Positions 44,501-59,500 of a stretch of DNA of 64,000 nucleotides are shown one piece after another; position 1 is the first letter of the stretch; every line of letters begins with the position of its first letter. The stretch lies in NCBI GenBank assembly GCA_020086605.1, contig JACBWW010000040.1, forward strand, positions 3,906,911 through 3,970,910, read 5' to 3'. The stretch is from Lanius collurio. Its lineage: Eukaryota > Chordata > Aves > Passeriformes > Laniidae. Made by a program: the position numbers and the translations under genes. Under the pieces are notes generated by a model. The model saw nothing but the letters and a program-made list of their open reading frames with translations. It was not told the origin of the DNA and did not search any database.

Positions 44501-47500
44501 AGGCCGTGAGGCTTTTGCATATGTTAAAATGCAGAAGGGATCTAATTTGGGAAGCACTGTCTAGTCCTATTACTCTTCTACAAGATTCTTCAGCTAATGC
44601 TTTATTGTAAGCATAGTTTTTATTCCGTTGACATCACTTTGCAGGATAAGTGTGTTCTTCCAGATAATTTTCTAATGGCATGCAGAGCACAGGGATAAGA
44701 AGATACCAGATATAAAATTATATTGCTGTTTACTGCTATTGATCTTTATTTCTTTATTCCTCCATGCACAGAAGACTTTTAGATTTCCCTTGGATTAAAA
44801 CTTGCCTATTCCTTAATAATAGTAACATCGATTTCTCTTCAGACTTTAATATCATGCAAAAAAGAAGATTGGACTAGAGCAAGTGTGGAACAAAACTAAC
44901 ACAGTATGTATCTTCTGCAGTGGTTTTTGGATCGTATGGCTGATGATGATTGGTGGCCAATGCAGATTCTAATAAAGTGTCCCAATCAGATTGTGAGGCA
45001 GGTAAGAAAAAATGTTCCTTTCCAAGTCAGGTGACTGCTTGACCTGTGACCAGAAGCAGACAATTTTGATGGCAGATCCAGTGATTCTGACAGTTTTAGG
45101 GAATACCTGTAATTGTCTGATTCTCCTCTGTTCTTGCAGTGATTTAGGGAAGGTATTTGGCCATGGGACTGTTACTGTTTGAAACAACCCCAGCATAGCT
45201 GTGCTGTCAGGATCACTAAATCCTAGTACATGCAAATTAAGGTTTCTGTGACTCCCTCGTGAGCTCTACAAATCTGAACACTTTACATTAAAAAATTAGG
45301 GGTTTTTCTGAATTAGTTCAACATCAAGATCCACATTCAGAAAACAATGAACTGTTTGCATTCAGTACTCCTCAAAGCTCCGATTCAAAACTTCTGTAGT
45401 AAGTTTTTGTGGGTAAAGTTAATTTTACAATATTATGCCAAAAAACTTTGTTAATACCATTTTCTAGAAATATTTTTTTTAAAAAAACCCATATTAGTAG
45501 TTAGTCCAATTTGGACATTGACAAATACAGCTATTAATAGTGTCACTTACAAATGTACTTACTTTCTTTGCAAATTGTTAAGGTATAAACTTTACAGTTA
45601 CTTTATCTCAGCTGAATTCTTCAATTTGTTTCCTGGTTATTAAGTGATACTTCCATACAGATCCCTACATAGTTTTTGTATGCAATACATCAGTGAAGGA
45701 ATATATTTCGAGGGAAAACTCTATGCAAGGTCTTAGGCAAGGTCTGCTCCTCATGAATGCTTTACAAAATCAAAATTACTGCAAGGAATTTCCTTCAAAT
45801 TTTCACATTAATGCCTGTGAGCAAGCAGCAAAATTAAAAAGCATCTTGCCAAAAATATCAAAATATTTCAGGAAATAGAGATAGAAGGAAAAAATAGTCA
45901 TGTTTCAATGCACCCCAGTATTAAAAGCTGGGTTTAGGGTTCCTTCATGAAATCTGTTCATAAAAATGAGGTTTGACTCTTCTGTTAAAATATGATCTCA
46001 GCTTTGCCTTTCAAACTTGGAAGCTGTGGCGAGCTGGCAGTGGGGCTTGGAGACAGAATATTCTTTGCTTAGGAATTACATTCTGACCTTTTTGTGAAGG
46101 ACTGAAGATGTGGAGTTCATTCCCTTCTCCGTTTGCAGATGTTCCAGCGCTTGTGTATCCACGTGATCCAGAGACTGAGGCCAGTGCATGCACACCTTTA
46201 TCTGCAGCCAGGAATGGAAGACTGGTAAAAGAAACCACCTGCAATCTTCTGTTAATTCCCTGCATTGCTGCAGCTGCTTTTATTAATGAATTACTTAAAA
46301 CAGTCATGTAAAGCTGAAATGCTAATTGTTTGTCATTATTCTGCCCAAACTGCTCTGATTTATTTAAAAATATCAGTAGGGTTGCAAGAGGCAGCGTCGA
46401 AGAGACACTGTTTGAAATGTTTGCTCCCTTAGAGTAGGTTTTCAGCATAGTCTTTATTTCTCTGTCACTTGGACACTGCAGGTGTAAATCTCACTCCTTA
46501 GTCCTACTGTGAATTAGAGCTGGAGGCACAAAGGTGGAAGTTTTTATTTGTACATTCAGTCAAAGAGTTTGGAGATTGAGGTGAATCCTATAACTAAATC
46601 ACAGGTTTTGTCAAAAAGGAGGAAGGACCCTCTTGTGTTCTACTTCACTCTGCTTATTATCAAGAAAACTGTCACTTTATCTTCAATTATGAAATACTTA
46701 AACTCTTTTGGTGAGAGATAAGAAGAAAAAAGTGGTTTTTCTTTCACCTCTTGTGTTAAAAGTTGTGATTGTGATAATAACTCATTACCCAGAGTGAAAA
46801 TGGCAGAGTTAGCAATAACTGTGCTGCCATATCAAAACTCAGGACATGGAGATACAATTTTCATGTCAAAAAGTAGAATTTAATTTGCTCTAGAAGCCTT
46901 ACTTGAAAAGAGTGTGTGACTTGTTTTTTCAGTGGTAAGATCCAATCTCGAGCAGATGTCTGAGGCTGAAGGTGAATGTTCTCTGCCTTGCCAGAGTGCT
47001 CTGTGTGTTCAGGAGGGTGCCTTGCCTTGGTTCCACAACCTAAAATAGCTATAATTGCATTCTCATTAAATCTGCCTTGCAAACCAAGAGGATGATTTTA
47101 GGTAGAAGATCCCCAATTCTTTTCCTGACCAGAATCTTGATTCAGAACACCAATCTGATGAACCTTTCAGCATTTCAAGTGCCTGATGCTCCCTTAGGTT
47201 GAGCTGTGTTGTTATCCAGGGGTGAAAGATCTGAGAGCAGGACAGAGCAGCCAACAGGAATTTTGGTGAATTACTTTGGACTGGCTCAGGATGACTTTCT
47301 GCTTTGTGTGCCACGTGAAATACCCACCCTGGCTCTTGTTGTTGCTGGCAGTTCGGATGACATGGACGGGCCCGTGGAGGACATCGGGAGCCGCTCGTGC
47401 GTCACGCGCTTCGTGAAGACCCTGCTGTCCATCATGGAGCACGGCGTCAAACCCCACAGCAAGCACCTCACCGAGTATTTTGCCTTTCTTTACGAATTTG

Positions 47501-50500
47501 CCAAAATGGGAGAAGAGGAAGTGAGTATAGCCTTGTATTTGGGGAATTGGTGGTGTCTGTGCACGGATGTATTTTCAAGTAATTCCACCCCTGCATTTTT
47601 CAGAGCCAGTTCCTGCTCTCTCTGCAAGCCATATCCACAATGGTCCATTTCTACATGGGAACCAAAGGGCCTGAGAATGTACGTTGGAGTATTTTATACA
47701 ACAAGAGCTAATCTTTCCTGTTCTATATCTGTGATCATTGGTGCTCTGTGTCTTGAATCATCTTTCAGCTGTTAAATTAAAATTGCTTCGCTTACACAAT
47801 TTTTTCAGTGTTTAAGAGAATGGAATATTTTCTAAAATATGTTGAATTAACTATTTTTGTTTAGTATAGAAATAGGTACTGAGGAAAAGCAATTAAAGTT
47901 GCCTTTAACTTGATACCTAATGGTAATGCTGTTAACAATTGGGTACTTACTCCTATTGTACAACTTAGGTTCTTAAATTTACCTGCTTTTTTTGTTCAAT
48001 AGACCACATCTGGTTCTTAAATTTACCTGCTTTTTTTTGTTCAATAGACCATGTCTTCAGCCAGCCTACTTCTTGCATTTGTAAATACAATTTAGCTTAT
48101 GCAAAATGAAAATAGCAATGTGAAAATAAATTGATGAGATATTTACCTGCTTTGATTCATTGCAAGTTGATGAAGTTGGTTGGAATAAAGGACAGGATAT
48201 ATGCAAAGGCTCTTTGAAATGACAGCTCAGAATGTCCACACTGAAATTCTCTTTTTTTTTCCTTAGCCCCAGGTTGAAGTGCTTTCTGAGGAAGAAGGGG
48301 AGGAAGAGGAGGAAGAGGAAGATATACTTTCTTTAGCAGAAGAGAAATACAGGCCTGCTGCACTGGAAAAGATGATTGCCCTGATTGCTCTTCTGGTGGA
48401 ACAGTCTCGCTCAGAAAGGCAAGAACTTCTGAAAAACAAAAAAAATTTAGAATTGATGGTTTAGAAAGGAGTCTGAGATTTTATGGGTTTGTCTGAGGGT
48501 TTTGTTGGGGGGTTTTTTAACAGCATAAATGAGCTTGTGTAAGAACCTGTTATATTTTTCACCATTTAAAAGAAAAAGGGTGTTGACCAAATGTAAGACT
48601 TCGGTTAAATGCTTGCACACATTCAATTGCCCACATTTTATTCCTTTTTTTAATCTGGTCTAAGTACAAAATTTTGGGGTTTTGGTTCAGTTTTGCATCA
48701 ATGCCTTTATTGTCTCTTGTATGTTGTGAAACTGAAGAATGTGAACCAACACTGAGTCTTGAATGTCTCCCTAACCATAAGCGTGGTTGAAGTAAACTGA
48801 TCATTTTCTTTTGTATTTTAGGCATTTGACCTTGTCACAAAATGACATGGCAGCACTGACAGGAGGAAAGGTAATCAAGATAAAAATGACTGCTTTAGCC
48901 TCCAAAACCCCTCTGTGTGTGTGTGGTTGTAGGCAGTGTACTGCATCTGCTTATTTGTTGCAGGGTTTCCCTTTTTTATTTCAACATATCCGTGATGGGA
49001 TCAACATCAGGCAAACCTGCAACCTCATTTTCAGCTTGTGCCGGTACAACAATCGCCTTGCAGAGCACGTGAGTCTCAGGGACCTGGAGCTATTGATTGA
49101 GATCTTCTCTAATTACTGTCACAGGGTAATTGGTATTATTTTAACTGAATAAGCACAAGTCTAATGAGTTCTGTTTGTTTTCTTTTCAAGATTGTGTCCA
49201 TGCTGTTCACATCTATAGCAAAGCTGACTCCTGAGGTATGTAAACACCCTCCCTGTCTAGTAAATAACCTGTAGTCATATTTTCCGGGTTTAAATCACAG
49301 AAATAATCCTTTGCTCATCAAAAATCTTGCATGGAGGGTGATCCCATGGAAGTTTTTGTGCCATTAAATGAAGTCTAATTGCACTGTCTGTGAAGTTTTC
49401 TAAAACACAAATTTGCTGTGCCACTTAGAATGAGTTTTATTCAAATCAAATAATAGTTCTAGATTTTCCACCAGTATGAATTTCTTTTGAAAAATTGGTA
49501 ACATTAAAATATGCGTGCAAGAATAAGTGGAGATAAGTGGAGATCTGGCTGTTCAAGATGTGGGGCACTATTTTGCAGTTCTGTGCAGGCAAACAAATTT
49601 CTCATTCAGACATTCCTGCACTTGTAACAACAGAAATACTGAGAGTTCCAAATGGATTCCAGATGCAAAATATATAATTATAGTTGTAAGCACTTTGTTG
49701 AAATGTTGTTAAAAGCTGGGTGAGTCTTGGCAGTGTAAAACCTCAAAATGAGATGCTTTTGGATAAGCTTTCCAGGATCCATAGTCCATGTTATGTAAAT
49801 ACATGAAAATAATAACTTATCTGAGCTAGAGAAATGCTCTGTAAATACAGAGCAGGATAAATGGGGGAATGCTTCAACAGTGGACAGCTTGATTCCTTTC
49901 CCTTTTTCCAGAATAATATCTGACTTAAAATGTTACTGTTATTTCCTATATATTTCCTATAATATACATATTATAGAAGTATATAAAATATCTATATTTC
50001 CTATAACTTCTTCTGGACTGATCCTGTTGCTTTGCAGTAACTGTAACCAGTGGCTTAATTCTGATGTATCCATGTGTGGATATAGATATATATGGATTAT
50101 GTACAGATTAAATAGTAAGGGATTAAAGTGTTATAAATAATCTTGTCTGAAGTTCGTAGAAATCTTACAGACATTGGGGTTTTTAAAAAATTACTCTTTA
50201 AAAATGTGAATTAAATTAAATATTGATCTATTTTCTCCCTTTTCTGCATTACAGGCAGCCAATCCTTTTTTCAAATTGCTCACCATGCTCATGGAATTTG
50301 CTGGTGGACCTCCAGGAATGCCACCCTTTGCTTCTTACATCCTGCAGAGGATATGGGAGGTACAATATGTAAAATAAAACAGAAGCTAAATTGTCTTTCT
50401 CTTGTTGCTTCTTTTATGTCTGTTTTGCATTTTGCTGTCATCCTTCCTGCATCAGTCCATGATTTTTTTATTACCATTCCCCTCCCGAATAAACAGCAAC

Positions 50501-53500
50501 AGCCAATAGACATTAAAAAGTTCTATTGTTACTTTTAATGTATTTTAGCAGCATTTGGGTTAATGGCTCTTTCAGTTGAACTTCAAATTTTAGTTTAATG
50601 AGAAATTAATTGATTCATAATAAGGGCTAAGAATGCTTTTTCTAGACAAACTCCACATGGTTATCCTTGTGCAAGGACTGTAAAATGTTTCAAGACCTAT
50701 CATTTTTGTGGGTTTTTTTGGCCTTTATGTACAGATTCCTTGAATATTCGTATGACATATTTGGTTCTCTCTGTAAAATGTCCATTAACACTTTCAACCC
50801 TCAGCTGAACTGAGTCTGGTGGAAAATTGCTGTGTGCAGGACAAACCTTGCTTGTGTTTCCTAAGTGAGAAAGAGACTTCTTAACCAAGTTGGCACAGGG
50901 ATTAATTCCTTGATCTGAGCCATAGATGAGGAATTGAAGCTTTCTCTTCTCTTTACCTGCTCTCTGAGTTCCCAGTACAATTTCCTGTCTTTATTCCTGT
51001 CTGAGAACAGCATGTCCAACCTGGAGACTGCTGAGGACAAGCTCATCCCCTGTAATGCCCCTTAAAAAACAGGGCTGGAGTTTTGTAAAAGGTTTTTACT
51101 GTGCAGCATTGAGACCTCTGGTGAAACACAACCCTTCCTTACCCACTGGAGCACAGTGGGATTGGACATGGATTGCTGTTCAAAGGGTTTTGCTCCTGGT
51201 CAGGAGCAGCTGTAGGATCACAAGTGTTGCAGGTGATGTGATGGATGAGCTGTAGCTGCTGCACCTCAGGTAAAGGGAGTTCAAGCAGCACATCTCAAGG
51301 TCCACAGTGACACCCAGCTGGTGATGCAGGCCCAGGGATCTAAATGGTGCAGGCAGGGATGTGAGAGCCAGCAGTGAATGCCCAGATTTGGGGTGGAGAA
51401 CCTACTTTTACAGCCACTCGAGCTTCTAGAAGTCATTAAGAAGTGATTGAGCTCTGCAGACACTGAGCAATGATTGTCTCTTCCTTGGACATTCCCTCCA
51501 GTCATTACCCAGGAAACCTGACAGAGCCATTTGTCATTTCTAAATGAAGGGAGGAGAATGTTCTTTAGGTGTATATTTTTAAATTGAGATTAAAATTTTA
51601 TAAGCAAGAGTTTCGGTCATGTCAGCTGCTCGTATTCTTCAGGTGGAGTAGAGGAACTGGGAACAGCTTCAGCAACCCAGTTACTACCTCTGATTAATTA
51701 GATAGAGTAGAATTTTTTCTTGGCTGGGCGCCTGTGCCTTGAGGTAAAAAGAAAGTAGTTTTTAAAAAACTAACAAAAGAATGAATTACATTTATTGGCC
51801 TCATGTCAACAGATTTCTAACTACACAGAGCACAGGAAGTTTTCTCCTTATTCTCTGAAGGTTTGCTGACTGCATAACAGCATTCATTGCCTTTGGAAAG
51901 TGCTGGGTGAATTTATTCCTTGAAATTGTATATTCAATAAAAAATGTAATAGTTACCCTCAGCATGAAGCTGTGTGAAAATCTTTGCATACCACTTCTGT
52001 TCTTTTGAAGTAACTTATAAAAATACTGATTCAGTGTTAAGGTTTTGTGTTAGATATTTTTAAAAGGTACTTGTTTATAAAGACAAGGATGTTCTATTGT
52101 AATATTTCAACTCCTAAATATCTCATAACATGCAGAAAGAATAGTCAGAGTAATTGCCTGGGCTTGGACTGAACTTTCAAAACTGTGAACAAGGTTCAGA
52201 AGCACCAACCAGTGAAATTTAATAAGGGTTTTCTTTGTGTGCAGAGCAGCTCAGTCTTATAGGTGCTTCCATAGCCCTAAGTGATTTTAAAAAGAAATGC
52301 TGCAAGAGATTTTAGGGTTTTTTAATGCAATCAGTACATAGTAGGAAGATTAATGTATTCCTTTTGATTTTTCCCCTCTCCTTTAGGTCATTGAGTACAA
52401 CCCATCCCAGTGCCTGGATTGGCTGGCTGTGCAAACACCTCGGAACAAACTCGCTCACAGCTGGGTCCTGCAGAACATGGAAAACTGGGTTGAGCGTTTC
52501 CTCCTGGCACACAACTACCCTCGAGTGAGAACTTGTAAGTGAATTTTAATTGAAGGAAATTTGTCACCTGTTGCAGTGAGTTGCATGCTCCTGTGTTTGT
52601 CTTTTCCTCTTTTTCCAGTTGTTTTAGAATTGCTGGGTTTTAAAATCTTAGGAGAACTGAGGTGCCTCATCCAGAGGTGTTAGCAGTTTTGATGAACATT
52701 GTGGTTTCATTTGGTACCTTGAATGATACATTGGTAGGTTCTTTATCTTAAGCGATAAATCTGCAAGGTCCAGGAAAACCTCAAGAAGGAAAAGAGGTAA
52801 TTCCAGAGGTTTTCCATTGTACAGCATCACATGGCTCTACAATAGGTAGGAGTAGCAGTACATGTTCTTTCACAGTAATCTTCAGCTGAGTCCTTTGAAC
52901 TTGTGGATCAAGGAGAAGCCACCTGTGCTTTCTCCCAGATTTCAGGGTATTGTGGCTCTCTGGTTTCTTCTGCAAGGATCACACTGTCACATTGCCAGAG
53001 AATATTTCTGGCCTTCCCTGTGTCAATTTTTTTTACAAAGGAGATTCCACAGGTACAGGCCACTGACCTTTAACACATATTTGTGGCTGAGGGAGATGTG
53101 AAAGCTGGAGGTACAGCTTTGCAAAAGGCTCCAGTTGTAAACATCTCTGAGGAGGTAATGACCTCTTGATTGAGCAGTGGACAGTTCAGTCAGGGAAAAC
53201 CTCTGGGATGCATTGTGTGGTGGGATCTGGGATCACATTCTGTGGTGGGGTGCATTGTGTTAGCACAGGGAGAACCAGGCAGCAGACAGGGATGTAGGTG
53301 AAGAGGCCTGAAAGTGGTCCCAGCACCACTTTAACAAGCTTTGTACTACTCTTACCCACTTGGATTTTTTTTCTAGTGTGAATATAGTAATACCAGGTTG
53401 TGTAAAATGCTTTGGAATCTGTAAATGGAACATGCAGTGCAATTTAATTGCTGTTTACATGGCTGTTAAGCAGGTATGTCACTGTCAAAGGTGTAACAAA

Positions 53501-56500
53501 TCTGTTTTTATTTGAAGCCGCAGCCTATCTCTTGGTGTCGCTTATTCCAAGCAATTCCTTCCGTCAGATGTTCCGATCGACCCGCTCTTTGCACATCCCC
53601 ACACGGGACCTGCCCCTCAGCCCAGACACCACAGTAGTTCTGCACCAGGTCTACAACGTGCTCCTTGGCCTGCTCTCACGAGCCAAGCTCTACGTTGACG
53701 CTGCTGTTCACGGCACCACCAAACTGGTGCCCTACTTCAGTTTCATGACGTACTGTTTGATCTCCAAAACCGAGAAGCTCATGTTCTCCACCTACTTCAT
53801 GGACTTGTGGAACCTCTTCCAGCCGAAGCTCTCGGAGCCAGCCATCGCCACCAACCACAACAAGCAGGCCCTGCTGTCCTTCTGGTACAACGTGTGCGTG
53901 GACTGTCCCGAGAACGTGCGCCTTATCGTGCAGAACCCCGTGGTGACCAAGAACATTGCCTTCAATTACATCCTCGCGGACCACGACGACCAGGATGTGG
54001 TGCTCTTCAACCGCGGGATGCTGCCCGCCTACTACGGCATCCTGCGCCTGTGCTGCGAGCAGTCCCCTGCCTTCACCAGGCAGCTGGCTTCTCACCAGAA
54101 CATCCAGTGGGCCTTCAAGAACCTCACCCCTCACGCCAGTCAGTACCCAGGAGTAAGTGAGCGACACCAAAATGCACCAGTCCGTTGTTCCCCCTCACCG
54201 GGTGGCTCTTGTAGCTTAACATATCCAGTGACAAAAGTATTACATGTGGATTTCCTGGTGGAAGTAATTCATATCTTTAGATGCGTTTGCTGGACATTGT
54301 GGGAGAATGGTTTGGGTTTTGCTTGCTGTGGAGCATCTGGAGAGCAGTTCTTGTTTTCTGGGAGCAGACACTGGTGTTTTCTACTGTTCAGTATTCCAAC
54401 CTAGTCATAAGAAACAAGGAATAACCTTTGATGGTGGTCTCTAGGAAGGGGGTTGCATTATAACATGCAAAGTTGAAGGAATTCCCCAGTTTCTTTTGGC
54501 TTTCAGTTCTGGAATAGGGTCAAGATTTAGCCTGCTGCATTCCAGTGGAGGACAGCCCAGTGTTCCCCTTGGGAACACCCACATACCTTTGGCAGAACTG
54601 GGAGTTGTGCTGTCACTATGACAGTGACACCTGCAGCAGACAGCGGGTGCTGGTTAAAGCAGGCCATGTGTGATGGTCAAACAACAGGCTTACAAAGGCT
54701 GGAAGAGACAAAGGGCTTGGGTTTGCATGGTCAAGCAGTGAATATTGCTTTGGGCTCTTTTAGGGGTGTGCAGGACAGAAAGAATACAAAGCTTCCCATC
54801 ACTGTGGAGAGGAGGATGTGTGGAGTCCTCCACGTTGAACTTCTCCTAGCTCAGCTCAAGGGAAATTTTACACTCTGACAGTCCTTTTGCTCTTGTTGGC
54901 ATCTCCCCTCAGAAGTCTCACTTTGTCTTGCAAGGGACCCGAGTTCCTCCACTGTGTTTAGTGTTTGCCAGGCATGGGACTGCAGCAGGTTTTGGCACAA
55001 ACAGCTTTTTGAATGTTTGATCCCAGGGATGGGGATTTCAGATTCCTCTGTACATTTATAGATGTACATATAAATGTGGCTGTGAGCTGTGCTCTTAGGA
55101 AGCATCAAAACATCTAATTTTATAACTTTAGAATAGAGTTTGAACCATACCATACTGTGAGAGCTGACTCTAACCAAGTATTTCTGTGTGTTTTAGGCAG
55201 TAGAAGAGCTGTTTAACCTCATGCAGCTGTTTGTAGCTCAGAGGCCAGACATGAGAGAGGAAGAGATAGAGGACATAAAGCAATTTAAGAAAACCACCAT
55301 AAGCTGTTACCTGCGCTGCTTGGACGGACGGTCTTGTTGGACGACTCTCATAAGGTACAACCCTGTGCTCATCCAGCATCTCAGCTGGAATTCCATCCTC
55401 AGCCTCCCTCCATGAGCTGAGCTGTAGTTCCAGCTGCTCTTGCTGGCAGTTGTTACTTGGGAGCAGAAATGTGATGTAGAAATTGTGCCTGTGGGACAAT
55501 TTATTGTATCGTGTCTTCAAAGAGTTTTTCATGTCTGGTCATAGGAAGTTCAGCTGAAAGTGCTGCTTGGGCATTCTAGCAGAGCTAAAAATTGCCTGTG
55601 CATGTAGGTCAGCTCTGGGGTTTTAAATGGAACTGTTGGTGCACTGAAACCCTTGTGGAAAGGACAGACTGTGTTACCTGGAGGGGCTTACATGCACTCG
55701 CCTGTCACAGAGCAGAGCCACGTTGGCCCAAATAGTCTTTATGTTGGGAGAAAACATTCATTAGCGTAATCCTTTCTTTCTGTTCTGCTGTAAGCATAAA
55801 ATATGCTGCTTAAAATGTTTGCAGACATTTAAAATGCCAAACATACGCTTGACTGAATCTATTTAAATGTATCATTTAAGAAGCATAAACTTCTGTCCAT
55901 GGAAGTACATTATTTTCCACGCTTTTGAAGGGGTTGCATAGGAAATATTTCTGTAAAGGTTATTTATAAATTACTTTCTGTAACATAAAGGAGGTCAACA
56001 GCAGAGGCATTTTTAAATTAAAAAGGGGGGGGGGAGGGTAATAATGAGAGGAATTGTGTTCTTTTGGGGCTTCTTTGTTCTTTTGTGATTATATTCCAAA
56101 ATAACAGCATGAGTGTAACAATTTTAAGCCTGGGATGCGACTTTTGTGTTCTCAATGTTTGGATTTTTTTCCTAGTGCCTTCAGAATATTATTAGAATCT
56201 GATGAAGACAGACTTCTTGTTGTGTTCAATAGAGGATTGATTCTGATGACTGAGGTAATTACTTCTTTTTTTAATTATAGCAAACATCTCACCCTGGTAC
56301 TTTCCCTGTCGCCTTTAATAAGATTTCTTTTTAGTACTAAAAAGATCCAGAAATTGTTTGTCTGCTTCTCAGGACAGAGGAAAAACCACCAACAGATTAT
56401 GCTGAGAGGAATAAATTTAGGCTTTTTTGGTGTCATTCCCTTTATTACAGGAAATTGGGAATGAATGGCTGAGTGCAGTGACACAATTGTTATTAGTTAA

Positions 56501-59500
56501 ACAGTGTTGAGGCAACAGGTTAAAAACCAGAAATAACTTAAAGGGTGCTCAGCTGCAGTTGTGGTTAATATTTCTGACCCTCCTTTGAGGCCCTCCTGAG
56601 GCAGTTCTCCTTTTCTTTCCTCCCTGTTGTGCCTTTGTTTGGAAGGAGTGGTCTGAAAACACATAAACTCGATTTCTTTCTGATGGAACTACACCTGAAA
56701 TGCATTCCTGGAGCACATTTAATATATTCAAGTTGTAATTGGGGATTTGGTCCATGAGACTGGATCCAAATTAGTTCAAAATCGAAAAGAAAAAAAATTA
56801 AATAATGCACCTCTGAAATGGATACAGCTGGAATGGCAAGCTCCTGCCCCCAGCAGTTTCACTCTACAGATCCACATGTCCTGATGAGTGGAATATCCTG
56901 GATTCCATTCAGCATTTCCATTACTGAGATGATGGATGAGAACCTGTGTTCACTAAAAGCACTGGCAGTGATCCATGGGGAAGGATCCCTTTGAGAACAA
57001 GAATAAAAATCTAGATGTGCTGGAGAAAGCATAAAACCAAGATTCAGTTCATTCTTGGCACGTTTAGAATGATGTATTCAGGAGAGATGTTAAACTGGGA
57101 AAATCCATGGTGCAAGACAAGTGGCTCAGAGGTAATTGTGGCTGTGCAGAAAATGGGATTTTGGAATAGGTTCCTGCAGGAGGGGGCAGCCAGCACTACT
57201 GGAAGTCATCAGGAGGTTTTGGAGCAAGCATCTCTCAAGGGTATTCAGTCTGCCTTCAGGCACGTGGCTGGATTGGATGGATGATGCTTTGAGGTTGATT
57301 CCAAATTCTCTTAACTCTTTTTATGTCACTGGTTTGCATTTTCTGGGAAAAAGTGTGGTGGAAGGAGCTGGAATTACAGGAACAGCACAGTGCTCTTTGA
57401 AAATTGAATTTCACGAGCTTGTTATAAATATAAGTCTATAGATTAATTAATTGTAGTTAATTACTCCAGAATATCTGTTCCTTTTTTGTTATGAAAATGC
57501 CTCCATCCAATAAACTGGGTGTAAAAAGTCAGGAACTGGGCTATGAGGTTATCCATACATGAGATGCTGGTAGATTAATGTACATACATAGAGATATATA
57601 AAAAGAATTTGTTTAGCTTAGTTAGCCCTCATCCGTACTAGCAATGGATAATTAAGTTTATGAAGTGTGTAATCCAAAACGAATTCATCCTGTGTAAAAC
57701 ATTGCTAGAAATTAGACTAAACTGGTGTTACTTTACAGCTTGAGGTTAGCTGGCCTTCCATTGTCACTTGTTGGCTGGGAGTGTTTTTGCCTGGTGACAA
57801 AAAACTGCATTAAGGAGTTGTCATATCCAGAAAAGTTTTGGTGGCCATGTGTCTTTTATCTTCACTGTAGTATAAAAAAGTGGCTGGCAAGGTTTTGCAT
57901 TCTAGGGACTGAGGCTTTATCTTTCAAATTCCCCAGCAGATTAAATATCTTTTCTTACATCCTGTGCTAGAATTTTTGTAGTTCGGAAATGAGTTGCTTT
58001 TCCCTCCCAATATTTCTGTAAATCACAGATGCCCAGAAGGTATAAAAGGAGAAGTAATTCATCTGATGTACAACCATATGTCATTCAGCAGCATTTTGAA
58101 AAATGACTGGCATCTATCTTAATCCTACCTTTATTTCCCCAAAATCATACATCTTTGTCTGTCTTTGTGCACCTCTTATATGACTTTGTCTGCTGGCACA
58201 GAAAGTTTGAGATCACAGGGATATAAAAATACTGTGTCTCAAATGACACTTTGTTCATTGGGTTGTAGATAAAGGTGTGGAACTTGGTAATTGTTTCAAG
58301 CTGGTAACACAAAGCTTTTACCTTGAAAACAAATGAAGAACTTTGTGATTATATCCAACACCTCCTATTCTCTGAGCATAAAATACCTTGTTTGAGCATA
58401 AAATGAATGTAAATGTATCTGCAGGATAACAAGAGGAATACTAACAAGTACCTTAGTTTGGCAACATGAAGTTTAGGCATTTTTTTTTTCTTTTTCCCAG
58501 TCCTTTAACACGTTGCACATGATGTACCACGAGGCCACAGCTTGCCATGTGACTGGAGACCTGGTAGAGCTTCTGTCCATTTTCCTCTCGGTTCTTAAGT
58601 CCACACGTCCATACCTGCAAAGAAAAGGTTTGATTATAACTCTTAAAAGGTTTATTATGCCTCTTGTCTCTAAATTAATTTTCCTCACCCAAACCCTATT
58701 TTTTTTGTCTTGGTTAATGGCTGTGTTTAAAAACTTGCTGTACAGTAGGATAAGTGGCTGTTAATAGATGTTAAATTGTTAGTTATTAAATTACTTGTTT
58801 ACTTAATATGAAACTAGATTTCATAAATTTAATAGCAGTAGACCAGTGAGATTTAATAGATTCCTTAGATGGATTAAGATCACAGTAGAGGAAAAACAGA
58901 TTCCTCAGCAGTAAAATTCTGTGCTTGATTTAACGAGCTTTTGAGCCATGAGCTAAGCAGCCTCCTGGGATGTTTGCATTTGCAGATGTGAAGCAAGCTC
59001 TCATTCAGTGGCAGGAGCGGATTGAATTTGCCCATAAGCTCTTAACTCTGCTCAATTCCTACAGTCCTCCCGAGCTTAGAAACGCCTGCATTGGTAAGTC
59101 CTGGCCATGCAGGACCTGTCCTGCACAGGGACCTGCTGTGAGATGGAAATGCCACTTGTGCAAGTGCACGTGCTCTGCTAGGAACTCTGGAGGTCGGGCT
59201 TGGTTGTGTAATACTGTCAGTGCATCAGTACTGGTGTTCTTATTCCAAAGAGTTCTGGGTTTGGCAGGTTTCACTGAATATTCCTGTGCTCAGTAAAGGC
59301 TTGCAGACTTGGGGCAGAAAAATTCACCTGTCACTTTGTGAGATCAACTCACCACCTGATAAGGGGCATGACTGAGGAGTAGCTCCTCAGTTCAGAGTCA
59401 AACCCCAAATCTGACATTAAAGTTCTAACATGAACTAAAGCTCCCCTCAGAAAGGAGCGTGCTGACCAGGTTGCTCTGAGAAACAGCTTTTCTTGTTCAT

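Noticed and set aside
47206..47351. Apparent N-terminal extension of exon 52
   Set aside because: Upstream of a good CAG acceptor at 47349-47351 and not part of the USP34 protein.
53676..54170. Minus-strand 164-codon frame
   Set aside because: Antisense shadow of the GC-rich coding exon 60.
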